A stretch of 47,106 nucleotides of DNA from Micromonospora okii (GTDB lineage Bacteria; Actinomycetota; Actinomycetes; Mycobacteriales; Micromonosporaceae). The stretch spans positions 107,060-154,165 of the forward strand of contig NZ_BBZF01000016.1 of assembly GCF_020884795.1 (NCBI RefSeq), read 5' to 3'. Positions 36,538 to 46,545 of the stretch are shown in pieces. The notes under the pieces were generated by a model. It searched no databases. It saw nothing but the letters and a program-made list of their open reading frames with translations, and had not been told where the DNA came from. Both the position numbers and the translations under genes were made by a program. The first letter of the stretch is position 1. Each line of letters opens with the position of its first letter.

Positions 36538-37377
36538 ATGGCTATCCGCAAGTACAAGCCGACGACGCCGGGCCGGCGTGGCTCCAGCGTCGCCGACTTC
36601 GCCGAGATCACCCGGTCCACGCCGGAGAAGTCGCTGCTGGCTCCGCTGCCGAAGAAGGGCGGGCGTAACGCCCACGGCCGGATCACCACGCGGCACCACG
36701 GTGGCGGGCACAAGCGCCAGTACCGTCTGATCGACTTCAAGCGGGTCGACAAGGACGGGATCCCGGCGAAGGTCGCCCACATCGAGTACGACCCGAACCG
36801 CACCGCGCGCATCGCGCTGCTGCACTACGCCGACGGCGAGAAGCGCTACATCCTCGCGCCGAAGGACCTGAAGCAGGGCGACGCCGTCGAGTCCGGTCCG
36901 GGCGCCGACATCAAGCCGGGCAACAACCTGCCGCTGCGCAACATCCCGGTCGGTACGACGATCCACAACGTGGAGCTGCGTCCCGGCGGCGGCGCCAAGC
37001 TGGCCCGCTCGGCCGGCGTCGGCATCCAGCTCCTCGGCCGTGAGGGCGCGTACGCGACCCTCCGTATGCCGTCCGGTGAGATCCGGCGGGTCGACGTGCG
37101 CTGCCGCGCCAGCGTCGGCGAGATCGGCAACGCCGACCAGTCGAACATCAACTGGGGCAAGGCCGGCCGGATGCGGTGGAAGGGCAAGCGCCCGACCGTC
37201 CGTGGTGTCGCCATGAACCCGGTCGACCACCCGCACGGTGGTGGTGAGGGTAAGACCTCCGGTGGCCGTCACCCGGTCAACCCGCAGGGTAAGCCCGAGG
37301 GCCGCACCCGTCGCAAGGGCCAGCCGAGTGACCGGCTGATCGTCCGCCGCCGCTACGCCACGCGTAAGCGCGGCTGA
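36538..37377 (+). CDS. rplB: Ribosomal protein L2
   Basis: A 279-residue protein required for subunit association and the peptidyl-transferase centre. It begins [18 protein letters not shown] and contains the essential C-terminal loop [18 protein letters not shown], including the conserved His. Gap of 12 bases to rpsS. GAGGGGTGTAGACA gives a ribosome binding site. Confidence 0.98.
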   Translation: MAIRKYKPTTPGRRGSSVADFAEITRSTPEKSLLAPLPKKGGRNAHGRITTRHHGGGHKRQYRLIDFKRVDKDGIPAKVAHIEYDPNRTARIALLHYADGEKRYILAPKDLKQGDAVESGPGADIKPGNNLPLRNIPVGTTIHNVELRPGGGAKLARSAGVGIQLLGREGAYATLRMPSGEIRRVDVRCRASVGEIGNADQSNINWGKAGRMRWKGKRPTVRGVAMNPVDHPHGGGEGKTSGGRHPVNPQGKPEGRTRRKGQPSDRLIVRRRYATRKRG

Positions 37378-37389
37378 GGGAGATAAGAC

Positions 37390-37671
37390 ATGCCTCGCAG
37401 CCTGAAGAAGGGCCCGTTCGTCGACGACCACCTGATCAAGAAGGTGGAGACGCAGAACGACAAGGGCTCGAAGAACGTCATCAAGACCTGGTCGCGGCGC
37501 TCGACGATCATCCCCGAGATGCTGGGCCACACGATCGCCGTGCACGACGGACGCAAGCACGTCCCGGTGTTCGTCACCGAGGCGATGGTCGGGCACAAGC
37601 TCGGCGAGTTCGCGCTGACCCGCACGTTCAAGGGTCACGAGAAGGACGACCGGAAGAGCCGCCGGCGCTGA
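37390..37671 (+). CDS. rpsS: Ribosomal protein S19
   Basis: A 93-residue head protein: [20 protein letters not shown], with [20 protein letters not shown]. It contacts S13 and the A-site finger bridge. The ribosome binding site is GAGGGAGATAAGAC. A 40-base gap separates it from rplV. Confidence 0.98.
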   Translation: MPRSLKKGPFVDDHLIKKVETQNDKGSKNVIKTWSRRSTIIPEMLGHTIAVHDGRKHVPVFVTEAMVGHKLGEFALTRTFKGHEKDDRKSRRR

Positions 37672-37711
37672 CGCCGCGGGCATACGGATAGAGGAACAAG
37701 GGGTTACAGCG

Positions 37712-38170
37712 ATGCCAGGAAAGGGCGACGCTCCGGTGCTTCCGGGCGCGCGGGCGATTGCGCGGCACGTGCGCATCTCGCCGATGAAGGCGCGCCGGGT
37801 GGTCAACCTCGTCCGCGGCCTGCCCGCGAAGGAGGCGCTCACGGTGCTGCAGTTCGCGCCGCAGGCTGCGAGCGAGCAGGTGTACAAGGTGCTCGCGAGC
37901 GCGATCGCCAACGCGGAGAACAACGAGCGGCTGGACCCCGACGCGCTGCTCGTCAGCGAGGCGTTCGTCGACGAGGGCCCGACGATGAAGCGGTTCCGGC
38001 CGCGGGCGCAGGGTCGGGCGTACCGGATCCGCAAGCGCACGTGCCACATCACCGTGGCGGTCGAGGCGGTGGCTCCGGCCGCGCCGAAGAAGTCCGCGGC
38101 GAAGAAGGCCGCCCCGGCGCAGCAGGCCGAGGCCGCTGAGACGGAGAGCAAGACGGAGGGCGCCGAGTAA
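37712..38170 (+). CDS. rplV: Ribosomal protein L22
   Basis: A 152-residue tunnel protein. The core ([19 protein letters not shown] and [16 protein letters not shown]) is standard; residues about 120-152 form an added Ala/Lys/Glu-rich tail ([20 protein letters not shown]) that is longer than E. coli L22 (110 residues). Such tails are common in actinobacteria. Its final base is shared with the rpsC ATG (TAATG). Confidence 0.97.
   Translation: MPGKGDAPVLPGARAIARHVRISPMKARRVVNLVRGLPAKEALTVLQFAPQAASEQVYKVLASAIANAENNERLDPDALLVSEAFVDEGPTMKRFRPRAQGRAYRIRKRTCHITVAVEAVAPAAPKKSAAKKAAPAQQAEAAETESKTEGAE
38170..38170 (+). other. rplV stop / rpsC start junction (TAATG)
   Basis: The stop codon of rplV and the start codon of rpsC share this base, which forces termination-reinitiation coupling. 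Noted because it decides the rpsC start. Confidence 0.8.
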
Positions 38171-39036
38171 TGGGTCAGAAGGTTCACCCCACCGGGTTCC
38201 GGCTCGGCATCTCGACCGACTGGAAGTCCCGCTGGTTCGCGGACAAGCTCTACAAGGACTACATCGGCGAGGACGTCAAGATCCGCCGCATGATGTCCCA
38301 GGGCCTCGAGCGTGCCGGCATCTCCAAGGTCGACATCGAGCGCACCCGCGACCGGGTCCGCGTCGACATCCACACCGCCCGGCCGGGCATCGTCATCGGC
38401 CGTAAGGGTGCGGAGGCCGACAAGATCCGCGGCAAGCTGGAGAAGCTCACCGGCAAGCAGGTGCAGCTGAACATCATCGAGGTGAAGAACCCCGAGTCGG
38501 ACGCGCAGCTGGTCGCCCAGGGCGTCGCCGAGCAGCTCTCCAGCCGGGTCAGCTTCCGTCGGGCCATGCGCAAGGCGATGCAGTCGGCGATGAAGAACCC
38601 GGTCTGCAAGGGCATCCGGGTCCAGGTCTCGGGTCGCCTCGGCGGCGCCGAGATGAGCCGGACCGAGTTCTACCGCGAGGGTCGGGTTCCGCTGCACACG
38701 CTGCGGGCCAACATCGAGTACGGCTTCTTCGAGGCCCGTACGACCTTCGGCCGCATCGGCGTGAAGGTCTGGATCTACAAGGGCGACGCGGTGCCGGGTC
38801 GGGAGGCTCCGGCCGAGGCTCCGTCGCGTCCGCGCCGTGAGCGCGGCGACCGCCCCGAGCGGCCGCGCCGTGGTCGGTCCGGCTCGTCCGGCACGACCGC
38901 CGGTGGTACCGAGGCCGGCCGGGCTGCCGCGACCACCATCGCGCAGCAGGCCGAGACGCCGAGCGGCGAGCCGGTGGACAGCGCTGCTGTCGCCTCGGCC
39001 GCTTCGACTCCGGCAGAAACGCAGCAGGAGGGCTGA
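38170..39036 (+). CDS. rpsC: Ribosomal protein S3
   Basis: A 288-residue protein: [20 protein letters not shown], the KH domain with [16 protein letters not shown], and the C-terminal RNA-binding domain ending near [11 protein letters not shown]. It helps form the mRNA entry channel. Beyond residue 210 lies a tail of about 75 residues, first Arg-rich ([20 protein letters not shown]), then Ala/Thr-rich and acidic, absent from E. coli S3 (233 residues). It may be flexible at the mRNA entry. Starts one base into the rplV stop; rplP follows after three bases. Confidence 0.98.
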   Translation: MGQKVHPTGFRLGISTDWKSRWFADKLYKDYIGEDVKIRRMMSQGLERAGISKVDIERTRDRVRVDIHTARPGIVIGRKGAEADKIRGKLEKLTGKQVQLNIIEVKNPESDAQLVAQGVAEQLSSRVSFRRAMRKAMQSAMKNPVCKGIRVQVSGRLGGAEMSRTEFYREGRVPLHTLRANIEYGFFEARTTFGRIGVKVWIYKGDAVPGREAPAEAPSRPRRERGDRPERPRRGRSGSSGTTAGGTEAGRAAATTIAQQAETPSGEPVDSAAVASAASTPAETQQEG

Positions 39037-39039
39037 CAG

Positions 39040-39465
39040 ATGCTGATGCCGCGCAAGCCCCCGAAGGGCTTCCGCAAGCCGCACCACCCGGACCGCAGTG
39101 GCGCGTCCAAGGGTGGCAACCGCGTGGTGTTCGGCGAGTTCGGGATCCAGGCTCTCGAGCCGGCGTACGTGACCAACCGGCAGATCGAGTCGGCGCGTAT
39201 CGCGATGACCCGCCACATCAAGCGTGGCGGCAAGGTCTGGATCTCGATCTTCCCGGACCAGGCCCTGACCAAGAAGCCGGCCGAGACCCGGATGGGTTCC
39301 GGCAAGGGCTCGCCCGAATGGTGGGTGGCCAACGTCAAGCCGGGGCGGATCCTGTTCGAGATGTCCTTCCCCAACGAGCAGATCGCGCGAGAGGCGATGC
39401 GTCGCGCGATCCACAAGCTCCCGATGAAGTGCCGCATTGTTACGCGCGAAGTGGGTGAATCCTGA
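39040..39465 (+). CDS. rplP: Ribosomal protein L16
   Basis: A 141-residue protein ([20 protein letters not shown]) near the A-site tRNA, with [20 protein letters not shown] and [22 protein letters not shown] at 39040 is used because AGGAGG lies eight bases upstream and family members begin MLxPRK; the second ATG at 39046 is too close to that site. It overlaps rpmC by one base. Confidence 0.97.
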   Translation: MLMPRKPPKGFRKPHHPDRSGASKGGNRVVFGEFGIQALEPAYVTNRQIESARIAMTRHIKRGGKVWISIFPDQALTKKPAETRMGSGKGSPEWWVANVKPGRILFEMSFPNEQIAREAMRRAIHKLPMKCRIVTREVGES

Positions 39466-39701
39466 TGGCAGCGGGCGTCAAGGCCTCCGAGCTGCGTGAG
39501 CTCTCCGAGGAGGAGCTGGTCACGAAGCTGCGCGAGGCGAAGGCGGAGCTGTTCAACCTCCGCGTGCAGGCCGCAACCGGGCAGCTGGACAACAACCGGC
39601 GGCTGCAGGTCATCCGTCGGGAGATCGCCCGGATCTACACGATCATGCGTGAGCGCGAGCTGGGTCTCTCGGTCGCGCCGACTGAGGTGACTGCATCATG
39701 A
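39465..39701 (+). CDS. rpmC: Ribosomal protein L29
   Basis: A 78-residue two-helix protein near the tunnel exit: [20 protein letters not shown] with [24 protein letters not shown] junction with rplP and a four-base overlap (ATGA) with rpsQ on the other side, so the trio is fully coupled. Confidence 0.97.
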   Translation: MAAGVKASELRELSEEELVTKLREAKAELFNLRVQAATGQLDNNRRLQVIRREIARIYTIMRERELGLSVAPTEVTAS

Positions 39702-39976
39702 GTGAGAACACCACCACCGCCGACGCGCGGGCCCGCCGGAAGGTGCGTGAGGGCCTGGTCATCAGCGACAAGATGGACAAGACCATCGTCGTCGAGGTCG
39801 AGGACCGGGTCAAGCACGCGCTGTACGGCAAGATCATGCGCCGGACCAGCAAGCTGAAGGTGCACGACGAGCAGAACGCCGCCGGCATCGGCGACCGGGT
39901 CCTGATCATGGAGACCCGGCCGCTGTCCGCCACCAAGCGGTGGCGGCTCGTGGAGATCCAGGAAAAGGCCAAGTAG
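39698..39976 (+). CDS. rpsQ: Ribosomal protein S17
   Basis: A 92-residue OB-fold protein binding 16S r[23 protein letters not shown] and [16 protein letters not shown]. It closes the first part of the operon; 97 bases with a hairpin separate it from rplN. Confidence 0.97.
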   Translation: MSENTTTADARARRKVREGLVISDKMDKTIVVEVEDRVKHALYGKIMRRTSKLKVHDEQNAAGIGDRVLIMETRPLSATKRWRLVEIQEKAK

Positions 39977-40024
39977 CGAAGGCTCGAGCTCGCCCGGCGT
40001 CGGTCGGGCGCAGGTTCCGCCAGG

Positions 40025-40049
40025 CTCCGGCCGCGGCAGGCGGCCGGAG
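40025..40049 (+). other. Hairpin between rpsQ and rplN
   Basis: CTCCGGCCGC pairs with GCGGCCGGAG over ten bp with loop GGCAG. The 97-base gap is the boundary between the S10 and spc clusters in other bacteria; read-through must still occur, since no promoter is evident. Confidence 0.6.
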
Positions 40050-40073
40050 AACCGGCAGACATAGGAGATAGAC

Positions 40074-40442
40074 GTGATTCAGCAGGAGTCGCGACTGCGC
40101 GTCGCCGACAACACGGGTGCCCGGGAGATCCTGTGCATCCGGGTTCTCGGTGGCTCCGGTCGGCGCTACGCGAGCATCGGCGACGTCATCGTGGCCACGG
40201 TCAAGGACGCGATCCCGGGTGCCGGTGTGAAGAAGGGCGACGTGGTCAAGGCCGTCGTCGTCCGCACCGCCAAGGAGAGGCGGCGTCCGGACGGCTCGTA
40301 CATCCGCTTCGACGAGAACGCCGCGGTCATCATCAAGGACGGCGGCGACCCGCGCGGCACCCGTATCTTCGGCCCGGTGGGCCGGGAGCTGCGGGACAAG
40401 CGGTTCATGAAGATCATTTCCCTCGCGCCGGAGGTGTTGTGA
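40074..40442 (+). CDS. rplN: Ribosomal protein L14
   Basis: A 122-residue protein at the subunit interface: [20 protein letters not shown] and the conserved end [16 protein letters not shown]. The start is GTG with ATAGGAGATAGAC upstream. Overlaps rplX by four bases (GTGA). First gene of the spc part. Confidence 0.98.
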   Translation: MIQQESRLRVADNTGAREILCIRVLGGSGRRYASIGDVIVATVKDAIPGAGVKKGDVVKAVVVRTAKERRRPDGSYIRFDENAAVIIKDGGDPRGTRIFGPVGRELRDKRFMKIISLAPEVL

Positions 40443-40759
40443 CCGTGAAGGTCAAGAAGGGCGACACGGTCGTCGTCATCGCCGGCAAGGACAAGGGTGC
40501 CAAGGGTAAGGTCATCGCGGCCTACCCGCGGCAGGACAAGGTCCTGGTCGAGGGCGTGAACCGGGTCAAGAAGCACACCCGCATCAGCACCACCCAGCGT
40601 GGCGCCAAGACCGGTGGCATCGTCACCCAGGAGGCCCCGATCCACGTCTCGAACGTGATGGTCCTGGACTCCGACGGCAAGCCGACCCGCGTCGGTTACC
40701 GGATCGACGACAACGGCCAGAAGGTCCGCATCGCGCGTAGCACCGGTAAGGACCTGTGA
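40439..40759 (+). CDS. rplX: Ribosomal protein L24
   Basis: A 106-residue KOW protein ([18 protein letters not shown]) that initiates 50S assembly. GTG at 40439 overlaps the rplN stop and is four bases from GGAGG; GTG 40445 (MKVKKGD) would be ten bases away, so the start is uncertain by two codons. Coupled on the right to rplE at TGATG. Confidence 0.96.
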   Translation: MTVKVKKGDTVVVIAGKDKGAKGKVIAAYPRQDKVLVEGVNRVKKHTRISTTQRGAKTGGIVTQEAPIHVSNVMVLDSDGKPTRVGYRIDDNGQKVRIARSTGKDL

Positions 40760-41328
40760 TGACCACGGCTACCGAAACCAAGACCATGCCGCGCCTCAAG
40801 GAGCGGTACCGCAACGAGATCGTGGCGAAGCTGCAGGAGCAGCACAACTACGGCAACCCCATGCAGGTGCCGCGGTTGGTCAAGATCGTCGTGAACATGG
40901 GTGTCGGCGAGGCCGCCCGGGACGCCAAGCTGATCGACGGCGCCGTGCGTGACCTGGCCACCATCACCGGCCAGAAGCCGCAGGTCCGGCGGGCGACCAA
41001 GTCCATCGCGCAGTTCAAGCTCCGCGAGGGCATGCCGATCGGCGCGAAGGTCACCCTCCGGGGCGACCGGATGTGGGAGTTCCTGGACCGCCTGCTCTCC
41101 ATCGCGCTGCCCCGTATCCGCGACTTCCGCGGCCTGGACGGGCGCAAGCTCGACGGGCACGGCAACTACACGTTCGGCCTGACCGAGCAGTCGGTGTTCC
41201 ACGAGATCGACCAGGACAAGATCGATCGGCAGCGGGGCATGGACATCACGGTGGTCACGACCGCCACGACCGACGACGAGGGCCGGGCGCTGCTCAAGCT
41301 CCTGGGCTTCCCGTTCAAGGAGAACTGA
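40759..41328 (+). CDS. rplE: Ribosomal protein L5
   Basis: A 189-residue 5S rRNA-binding protein of the central protuberance: [18 protein letters not shown], then [20 protein letters not shown] and [22 protein letters not shown] at 40759 follows AAGGA; a GTG one codon earlier is possible. The next gene starts two bases after the stop. Confidence 0.98.
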   Translation: MTTATETKTMPRLKERYRNEIVAKLQEQHNYGNPMQVPRLVKIVVNMGVGEAARDAKLIDGAVRDLATITGQKPQVRRATKSIAQFKLREGMPIGAKVTLRGDRMWEFLDRLLSIALPRIRDFRGLDGRKLDGHGNYTFGLTEQSVFHEIDQDKIDRQRGMDITVVTTATTDDEGRALLKLLGFPFKEN

Positions 41329-41329
41329 G

Positions 41330-41515
41330 ATGGCCAAGAAGGCGCTGATCCTCAAGGCGGCCGCGAAGCCGAAGTTCTCGGTGCGCGCGTACACCCGCTG
41401 CCAGCGGTGCGGGCGTCCGAAGGCGGTCTACCGCAAGTTCGGGCTCTGCCGGGTGTGCATCCGGGAGATGGCCCACCGCGGTGAGCTGCCCGGCGTGTCC
41501 AAGGCTTCCTGGTAA
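41330..41515 (+). CDS. rpsN: Ribosomal protein S14, zinc type
   Basis: A 61-residue short S14 (type Z) with two CxxC knuckles ([20 protein letters not shown]) that bind zinc. Actinobacteria often have in addition a longer Zn-free S14 elsewhere that is Zur-regulated. The zinc ligands here are complete, unlike in rpmG of this window. A 94-base gap with a short CCCCGGGCC hairpin separates it from rpsH. Confidence 0.97.
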   Translation: MAKKALILKAAAKPKFSVRAYTRCQRCGRPKAVYRKFGLCRVCIREMAHRGELPGVSKASW

Positions 41516-41609
41516 TAGCCCGGCGCGCTCCGCGCGTGCTGAACTGTCTCTTCGCCGTAGGCCCCGGGCCTGGCCCGGGGAACCCCGGCGAGAAAGGTTG
41601 ACGAGTTTC

Positions 41610-42017
41610 ATGACGATGACCGACCCGATCGCAGACATGCTCACGCGTCTGCGTAACGCCAACCAGGCGTACCACGACCGGGTGACGATGCCCTACTCGA
41701 AGATCAAGGCGAACATCGCCGAGGTCCTCAAGTCCGAGGGTTACATCGCCACCTGGTCGGTCGAGGAGCCCGAGGAGGGCGCCGTCGGCAAGCGACTGGT
41801 CGTCGAGCTGAAGTACGGCCAGAACCGCGAGCGGAGCCTGGCTGGCATCAAGCGCGTGTCCAAGCCCGGTCTCCGGGTGTACGCCAAGTCGGACGGGCTC
41901 CCGCGGGTGCTCGGCGGGCTCGGCGTGGCGATCATTTCGACGTCCCAGGGGCTGCTCACCGACCGGCAGGCCCGCAAGCGGAGCGTTGGCGGGGAAGTCC
42001 TCGCCTTCGTCTGGTAA
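41610..42017 (+). CDS. rpsH: Ribosomal protein S8
   Basis: A 135-residue 16S-binding protein: [20 protein letters not shown] and the C-terminal [20 protein letters not shown]. In E. coli S8 represses the spc operon by binding near the L5 start; such a site was not checked here. It starts ATG at 41610 after a GAGAAAGG; rplF follows 16 bases after the stop. Confidence 0.98.
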   Translation: MTMTDPIADMLTRLRNANQAYHDRVTMPYSKIKANIAEVLKSEGYIATWSVEEPEEGAVGKRLVVELKYGQNRERSLAGIKRVSKPGLRVYAKSDGLPRVLGGLGVAIISTSQGLLTDRQARKRSVGGEVLAFVW

Positions 42018-42033
42018 CGGGAGACAGGTAGAA

Positions 42034-42576
42034 ATGTCGCGTATTGGACGTAAGTCGATCCCGGTGCCTGCCGGCGTCGACATCACGATCGACGGCCCGA
42101 CCGTCAAGGTCAAGGGCCCCAAGGGCGAGCTGACCCACACCCTCGCCGAGCCGATCACGGCGGAGCGGGGCGAGGACGGCCAGCTGCACGTCAACCGGCC
42201 GAACGACGAGCGCAAGGCCAAGGAGCTGCACGGCCTGAGCCGTACCCTGGTCGCCAACATGATCGTCGGTGTGACCGAGGGCTACCGCAAGAGCCTGGAG
42301 ATCGCCGGCACCGGTTACCGCGTCACGGCCAAGGGCAAGGACCTGGAGTTCGCGCTCGGGTTCTCGCACCCGGTGCTGGTGCCCGCGCCGGACGGCATCA
42401 CCTTCACGGTGGAGAAGCCGACGCTGTTCCACGTGGCCGGCGTCGACAAGCAGCTGGTCGGCGAGGTCGCCGCCAACATCCGGAAGATCCGCCCGCCGGA
42501 GCCCTACAAGGGCAAGGGCGTGAAGTACCAGGGCGAGGTCATCCGCCGCAAGGCTGGAAAGGCAGGTAAGAAGTGA
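42034..42576 (+). CDS. rplF: Ribosomal protein L6
   Basis: A 180-residue protein near the sarcin-ricin loop: [20 protein letters not shown], with two repeated domains and the signature [28 protein letters not shown] precedes the ATG. Its stop overlaps the GTG of rplR (GTGA). Confidence 0.98.
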   Translation: MSRIGRKSIPVPAGVDITIDGPTVKVKGPKGELTHTLAEPITAERGEDGQLHVNRPNDERKAKELHGLSRTLVANMIVGVTEGYRKSLEIAGTGYRVTAKGKDLEFALGFSHPVLVPAPDGITFTVEKPTLFHVAGVDKQLVGEVAANIRKIRPPEPYKGKGVKYQGEVIRRKAGKAGKK

Positions 42577-42962
42577 GCGCCACGCTGCTCAAGCGCCGCC
42601 GCGGCGTTGCCGCCAAGCGCGCCGTCGGGCGTGCGCGTCGGCACTTCCGGGTCCGCAAGAACATCAGCGGCACCGCCGAGCGTCCCCGCCTGGTCGTCAC
42701 CCGGTCGCTGCGTCACATCGTGGCCCAGATCGTGGACGACACCAAGGGTCACACCCTGGCGTCGGCCTCGACCCTGGACGCCTCGCTGCGCGGCACCGAG
42801 GGCGACAAGAGCGCCCTGGCCGGCAAGGTCGGCGCCCTGCTCGCCGAGCGCGCCAAGGCCGCCGGCATCTCGAAGGTCGTCTTCGACCGCGGTGGCAACC
42901 GGTACGCGGGGCGGGTCGCCGCGCTTGCCGACGGCGCCCGCGAAGCCGGCCTCGAGTTCTAG
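42573..42962 (+). CDS. rplR: Ribosomal protein L18
   Basis: A 129-residue 5S rRNA-binding protein: [20 protein letters not shown] and [20 protein letters not shown] near the end. GTG start coupled to rplF. A 33-base gap precedes rpsE, with GAGAGAGAAGGAAGG as ribosome binding site for the latter. Confidence 0.97.
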   Translation: MSATLLKRRRGVAAKRAVGRARRHFRVRKNISGTAERPRLVVTRSLRHIVAQIVDDTKGHTLASASTLDASLRGTEGDKSALAGKVGALLAERAKAAGISKVVFDRGGNRYAGRVAALADGAREAGLEF

Positions 42963-42995
42963 AAACCCCGTCACGAGAGAGAAGGAAGGCTGCTG

Positions 42996-43610
42996 ATGCC
43001 AGGTCAACAGCGCCGTGGCGGCGGGTCCGGTGGCAACGAGGGTGGTCGCCGCGACAACCGCCGTGAGGGCGGCCGCGGAAACGCGCCCGTCGAGAAGACC
43101 CCGCACCTCGAGCGGGTCGTCGCGATCAACCGCGTCGCCAAGGTCGTGAAGGGTGGTCGTCGCTTCAGCTTCACCGCCCTGGTGATCGTGGGCGACGGCG
43201 ACGGCACCGTCGGTGTGGGCTACGGAAAGGCCAAGGAGGTGCCCGCGGCGATCGCCAAGGGTGTCGAGGAGGCCAAGAAGCACTTCTTCAAGGTGCCGCG
43301 GATCGCCTCGTCGATCCCGCACCCGGTGACGGGTGAGGCCGCCGCCGGCGTGGTGCTGCTCAAGCCGGCGTCCGCCGGTACGGGTGTCATCGCCGGTGGT
43401 CCGGTGCGTGCCGTGCTGGAGTGCGCGGGCATCCACGACGTGCTCTCCAAGAGCCTCGGTTCGTCGAACCCGATCAACATCGTGCACGCCACGGTGGCGG
43501 CGCTGAAGGGGCTGGAGTCCCCGGAGGCCGTCGCGGCCCGTCGTGGCCTGCCGGTCGAGGACGTCGCGCCGGCCGCGATGCTCGCGTCGCGGGCGGGGGT
43601 GGCTTCCTGA
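42996..43610 (+). CDS. rpsE: Ribosomal protein S5
   Basis: A 204-residue decoding-site protein with a Gly/Arg-rich N-terminal extension ([20 protein letters not shown]), then the double-stranded-RNA-like domain starting [20 protein letters not shown] and the [14 protein letters not shown] loop. The N-terminal extension is longer than in E. coli. TGATG coupling to rpmD. Confidence 0.98.
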   Translation: MPGQQRRGGGSGGNEGGRRDNRREGGRGNAPVEKTPHLERVVAINRVAKVVKGGRRFSFTALVIVGDGDGTVGVGYGKAKEVPAAIAKGVEEAKKHFFKVPRIASSIPHPVTGEAAAGVVLLKPASAGTGVIAGGPVRAVLECAGIHDVLSKSLGSSNPINIVHATVAALKGLESPEAVAARRGLPVEDVAPAAMLASRAGVAS

Positions 43611-43792
43611 TGGCTCGCCTGAAGGTCACCCAGGTCCGGTCCGAGATCGGGACCAAGCAGAACCAGCGTCACTCGCTGCGCTCGCTCGGTCTCAAGCGGA
43701 TCAACGACGTGGTGGTCAAGGAGGACCGGCCGGAGATTCGCGGCATGATCTTCGCGGTCAACCACCTCGTGAAGGTCGAGGAGGTCGAGTAA
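43610..43792 (+). CDS. rpmD: Ribosomal protein L30
   Basis: A 60-residue protein ([20 protein letters not shown]) with the core [20 protein letters not shown]. Both its start (TGATG) and stop (TAATG) share a base with the neighbouring genes, so it is translated only as part of the coupled chain rpsE-rpmD-rplO. Confidence 0.97.
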   Translation: MARLKVTQVRSEIGTKQNQRHSLRSLGLKRINDVVVKEDRPEIRGMIFAVNHLVKVEEVE

Positions 43793-44235
43793 TGACGATC
43801 AAGGTCCACCACCTGCGCCCGGCGCCCGGTGCCAAGACCGCGAAGACCCGCGTGGGTCGCGGTGAGGGCTCCAAGGGCAAGACCGCCGGTCGCGGTACCA
43901 AGGGCTCCAAGGCCCGCAAGAACATCTCGGCGGCGTTCGAGGGTGGGCAGATGCCCATCCACATGCGCCTGCCGAAGATGAAGGGCTTCAAGAACAAGTT
44001 CAAGGTGGTCTTCCAGGTCGTCAACCTGGACAAGCTCGCCGAGCTGTTCCCCAACGGCGGCCAGGTCGGCCCGGCCGAGATGGTCGAGGCCGGTGCGGTC
44101 CGCAAGGGCCAGCCGGTCAAGGTCCTCGGCACCGGCGACCTGAACGGCGTGTCCCTCCAGGTGTCGGCGCACGCGTTCAGCGCGTCGGCCAAGGAGAAGA
44201 TCACTGCCGCCGGTGGCTCCGCCACCGAGCTGTAG
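43792..44235 (+). CDS. rplO: Ribosomal protein L15
   Basis: A 147-residue 23S-binding protein: the Gly/Lys-rich N-terminal tail [18 protein letters not shown] and the compact domain with [18 protein letters not shown]. Last gene of the spc cluster; a 13-bp terminator follows 16 bases after the stop, so secY forms a separate unit here rather than ending this operon. Confidence 0.97.
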   Translation: MTIKVHHLRPAPGAKTAKTRVGRGEGSKGKTAGRGTKGSKARKNISAAFEGGQMPIHMRLPKMKGFKNKFKVVFQVVNLDKLAELFPNGGQVGPAEMVEAGAVRKGQPVKVLGTGDLNGVSLQVSAHAFSASAKEKITAAGGSATEL

Positions 44236-44251
44236 GCACAGGAAGCCGTGG

Positions 44252-44283
44252 CGCCCGCCCAGTCCTCGATGACTGGGCGGGCG
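44252..44283 (+). terminator. Terminator after rplO
   Basis: A 13-bp perfect stem (44252-44264 with 44271-44283), six-base loop CTCGAT, followed by TCTCGGTCTACG. Confidence 0.85.
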
Positions 44284-44472
44284 TCTCGGTCTACGCCGAC
44301 GACCCCCACCGGGTAACATCGGATTCGATTTATGTAGCCGGGCACACCTGCCCGGACGGGCATCGGACTGTTAGAGTCCCTTCCCAGCTATGGATATCGG
44401 GCACTCGCCCGGCACCCACCCCGACCCGCCAGGGACACCCACCGGCGGCCCGCCTCGCGCAGGAGGAAGAAG
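44284..44472 (+). promoter_or_regulatory. secY upstream region
   Basis: TAGAGT (44372-44377) is a plausible -10 box, about 95 bases before secY, but no good -35 box sits at the right distance. AT-rich sequence near 44324-44336 offers an alternative. The AGGAGG at 44461 is the secY ribosome binding site. Confidence 0.4.
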
Positions 44473-45801
44473 TTGCTGTCCGCCTTTCTCAGTGCGTTCC
44501 GAACGCCTGACCTGCGCAAGAAGCTGCTGTTCACGGTAGGCATCATCGCGATCTACCGGCTCGGCGCGACCCTGCCCAGCCCTGGTGTCTCCTACGGCAA
44601 CGTGCAGAAGTGCCTCGACACCCTCCAGGGGGAGTCGACAGGCGTGCTCAACCTGCTGGACCTGTTCTCCGGCGGGGCACTGCTCCAGCTCTCGGTCTTC
44701 GCGCTGGGGATCATGCCCTACATCACCGCGTCGATCATCCTGCAGCTGCTCACCGTGGTCATCCCGCGGCTGGAGCAGCTCCGCAAGGAGGGTCAGGCCG
44801 GCCAGGCGAAGATCACCCAGTACACCCGCTACCTCACCCTGGGGCTGGGTGTCCTCCAGGCCTCGGCGTTCGTGGCGCTGGCCCGCTCGGGCCAGCTCTT
44901 CCAGAACAAGTGCGACCAGTTCCCGATCGTGCCCGAGGGCACCGGCATCCCGGACTGGCTGACGCTGACCATCCTGGTCATGACGATGACCGCCGGCACC
45001 GGCATGGTGATGTGGCTCGGCGAGCTGATCACCGACCGGGGCGTCGGCAACGGCATGTCGGTGCTGATCTTCACCTCGATCGCCGCCCGCCTCCCCAGCG
45101 AGGGATGGAAGATCAAGACGGAGCAGGGCTGGCCCAAGTTCTTCCTCGTGATCGCGCTGGTCCTGGTGGTCATCACCGCCGTCACCTTCATCGAGCAGGC
45201 GCAGCGCCGCATCCCGGTGCAGTACGCCAAGCGGATGATCGGCCGGCGGATGTACGGCGGCACCTCGACCTACATCCCGCTGAAGGTCAACCAGGCGGGT
45301 GTCATCCCGGTCATCTTCGCCTCGTCGCTGCTCTACCTGCCGCAGCTCGCGCTCCAGTTCTTCGACCAGACCAACCCGGGCAAGACCCAGGCCTGGATCC
45401 AGAACAACGTGGTCGACCCGTCGAGCCCGCTGCACATCGTGATCTACTTCCTGCTGATCATCTTCTTCACGTACTTCTACGTCTCGATCACGTTCAACCC
45501 GACCGAGGTCGCGGACAACATGAAGAAGTACGGCGGCTTCGTGCCGGGCATCCGCCCCGGCAAGCCGACCGCCGACTACCTCGACTTCATCCTCAGCCGG
45601 ATCACCCTGCCGGGTGCGCTCTACCTGGGCATCGTCGCGGTCCTGCCGAACTTCTTCTTCATCTGGCTGAACAACCAGCAGTTCCAGAACTTCCCGTTCG
45701 GCGGCACCGCTGTGCTCATCATGGTCGGCGTCGGTCTGGAGACCGTGAAGCAGATCGAGAGCCAACTCATGCAGCGGAACTACGAAGGGTTCCTGCGGTA
45801 G
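44473..45801 (+). CDS. secY: Preprotein translocase subunit SecY
   Basis: A 442-residue channel protein with ten TM helices. The N-terminus LLSAFLSAFRTPDLRKKLLF and helix 1, the signature regions SVFALGIMPYITASIILQLL (helix 2) and VPVQYAKRMIGRR-like loop, and FNPTEVADNMKKYGGFVPG (cytosolic loop before helix 9) are all present. It forms the SecYEG channel with SecE (14070). TTG at 44473 is preferred because AGGAGG lies exactly six bases upstream. The TAG stop is followed without a gap by the adk ATG. Confidence 0.97.
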   Translation: MLSAFLSAFRTPDLRKKLLFTVGIIAIYRLGATLPSPGVSYGNVQKCLDTLQGESTGVLNLLDLFSGGALLQLSVFALGIMPYITASIILQLLTVVIPRLEQLRKEGQAGQAKITQYTRYLTLGLGVLQASAFVALARSGQLFQNKCDQFPIVPEGTGIPDWLTLTILVMTMTAGTGMVMWLGELITDRGVGNGMSVLIFTSIAARLPSEGWKIKTEQGWPKFFLVIALVLVVITAVTFIEQAQRRIPVQYAKRMIGRRMYGGTSTYIPLKVNQAGVIPVIFASSLLYLPQLALQFFDQTNPGKTQAWIQNNVVDPSSPLHIVIYFLLIIFFTYFYVSITFNPTEVADNMKKYGGFVPGIRPGKPTADYLDFILSRITLPGALYLGIVAVLPNFFFIWLNNQQFQNFPFGGTAVLIMVGVGLETVKQIESQLMQRNYEGFLR

Positions 45802-46455
45802 ATGCGACTCGTTCTGGTTGGCCCGCCGGGTGCGGGCAAGGGCACGCAGGCGGAGTTCGTCGCCGCGCACCTCTCGGTCCCGAAGATCTCGACCGGTGAC
45901 ATCTTCCGGGCGAACGTTTCCCAGGGCACCCCGCTCGGGGTCGAGGCCAAGCGCTACATGGACGCGGGCAAGCTGGTCCCGGACGAGGTGACCATCAACA
46001 TGGTCCGGGACCGGCTCGCCGAGCCGGACGCCTCCGAGGGCTTCCTGCTCGACGGGTTCCCGCGCACCACGCCGCAGGCCGCCGCGCTGGACAAGCTCCT
46101 CGCCGACCTCGGCACCGCGCTGGACCTGGTGCTGGAGCTGGTCGTCGACGACGACGAGGTGATCCGGCGGCTGTCGGGCCGGCGCACCTGCCGGGGCTGC
46201 GGCAAGATCTGGCACGTCGAGTTCGACGCGACGACCCGGGACGGCATCTGCGACCGCTGCGGCGCCGAGCTGTTCCAGCGCGACGACGACAAGCCGGAGA
46301 CGATCGCCGCCCGGCTGCGGGAGTACGCCGAGAAGACCGCGCCGCTGGTCGACTACTACGGCGCCCAGGGCAAGCTGGTGGGCATCGACGCCACCGGCCC
46401 GGTGGAGGACGTCACCGTCCGCGCCATCGACGCCCTCCGCTCCTACGGCGGCTGA
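45802..46455 (+). CDS. adk: Adenylate kinase
   Basis: A 217-residue enzyme (ATP + AMP to 2 ADP): P-loop [13 protein letters not shown]-binding region with DGFPRT, and a zinc-type LID holding the four Cys of TCRGCGKIW and CDRCGAEL. The zinc form of the LID is common in Gram-positive bacteria. It begins directly after the secY stop, so it is translationally coupled, in the usual secY-adk-map order. Confidence 0.98.
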   Translation: MRLVLVGPPGAGKGTQAEFVAAHLSVPKISTGDIFRANVSQGTPLGVEAKRYMDAGKLVPDEVTINMVRDRLAEPDASEGFLLDGFPRTTPQAAALDKLLADLGTALDLVLELVVDDDEVIRRLSGRRTCRGCGKIWHVEFDATTRDGICDRCGAELFQRDDDKPETIAARLREYAEKTAPLVDYYGAQGKLVGIDATGPVEDVTVRAIDALRSYGG

Positions 46456-46545
46456 CGACGACCGCCGGCTCCGGCGGATAGAGTGCGAACAGCGGGGTAC
46501 GTCCGACGTGCCCCGCTGTTCCGTGCGACGAAAGGTACCGGCTCC

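Noticed and set aside
35863..39414. A 1183-codon minus-strand open frame across the S10 operon
   Set aside because: Crosses several overlapping ribosomal genes on the other strand and has no recognisable motif.
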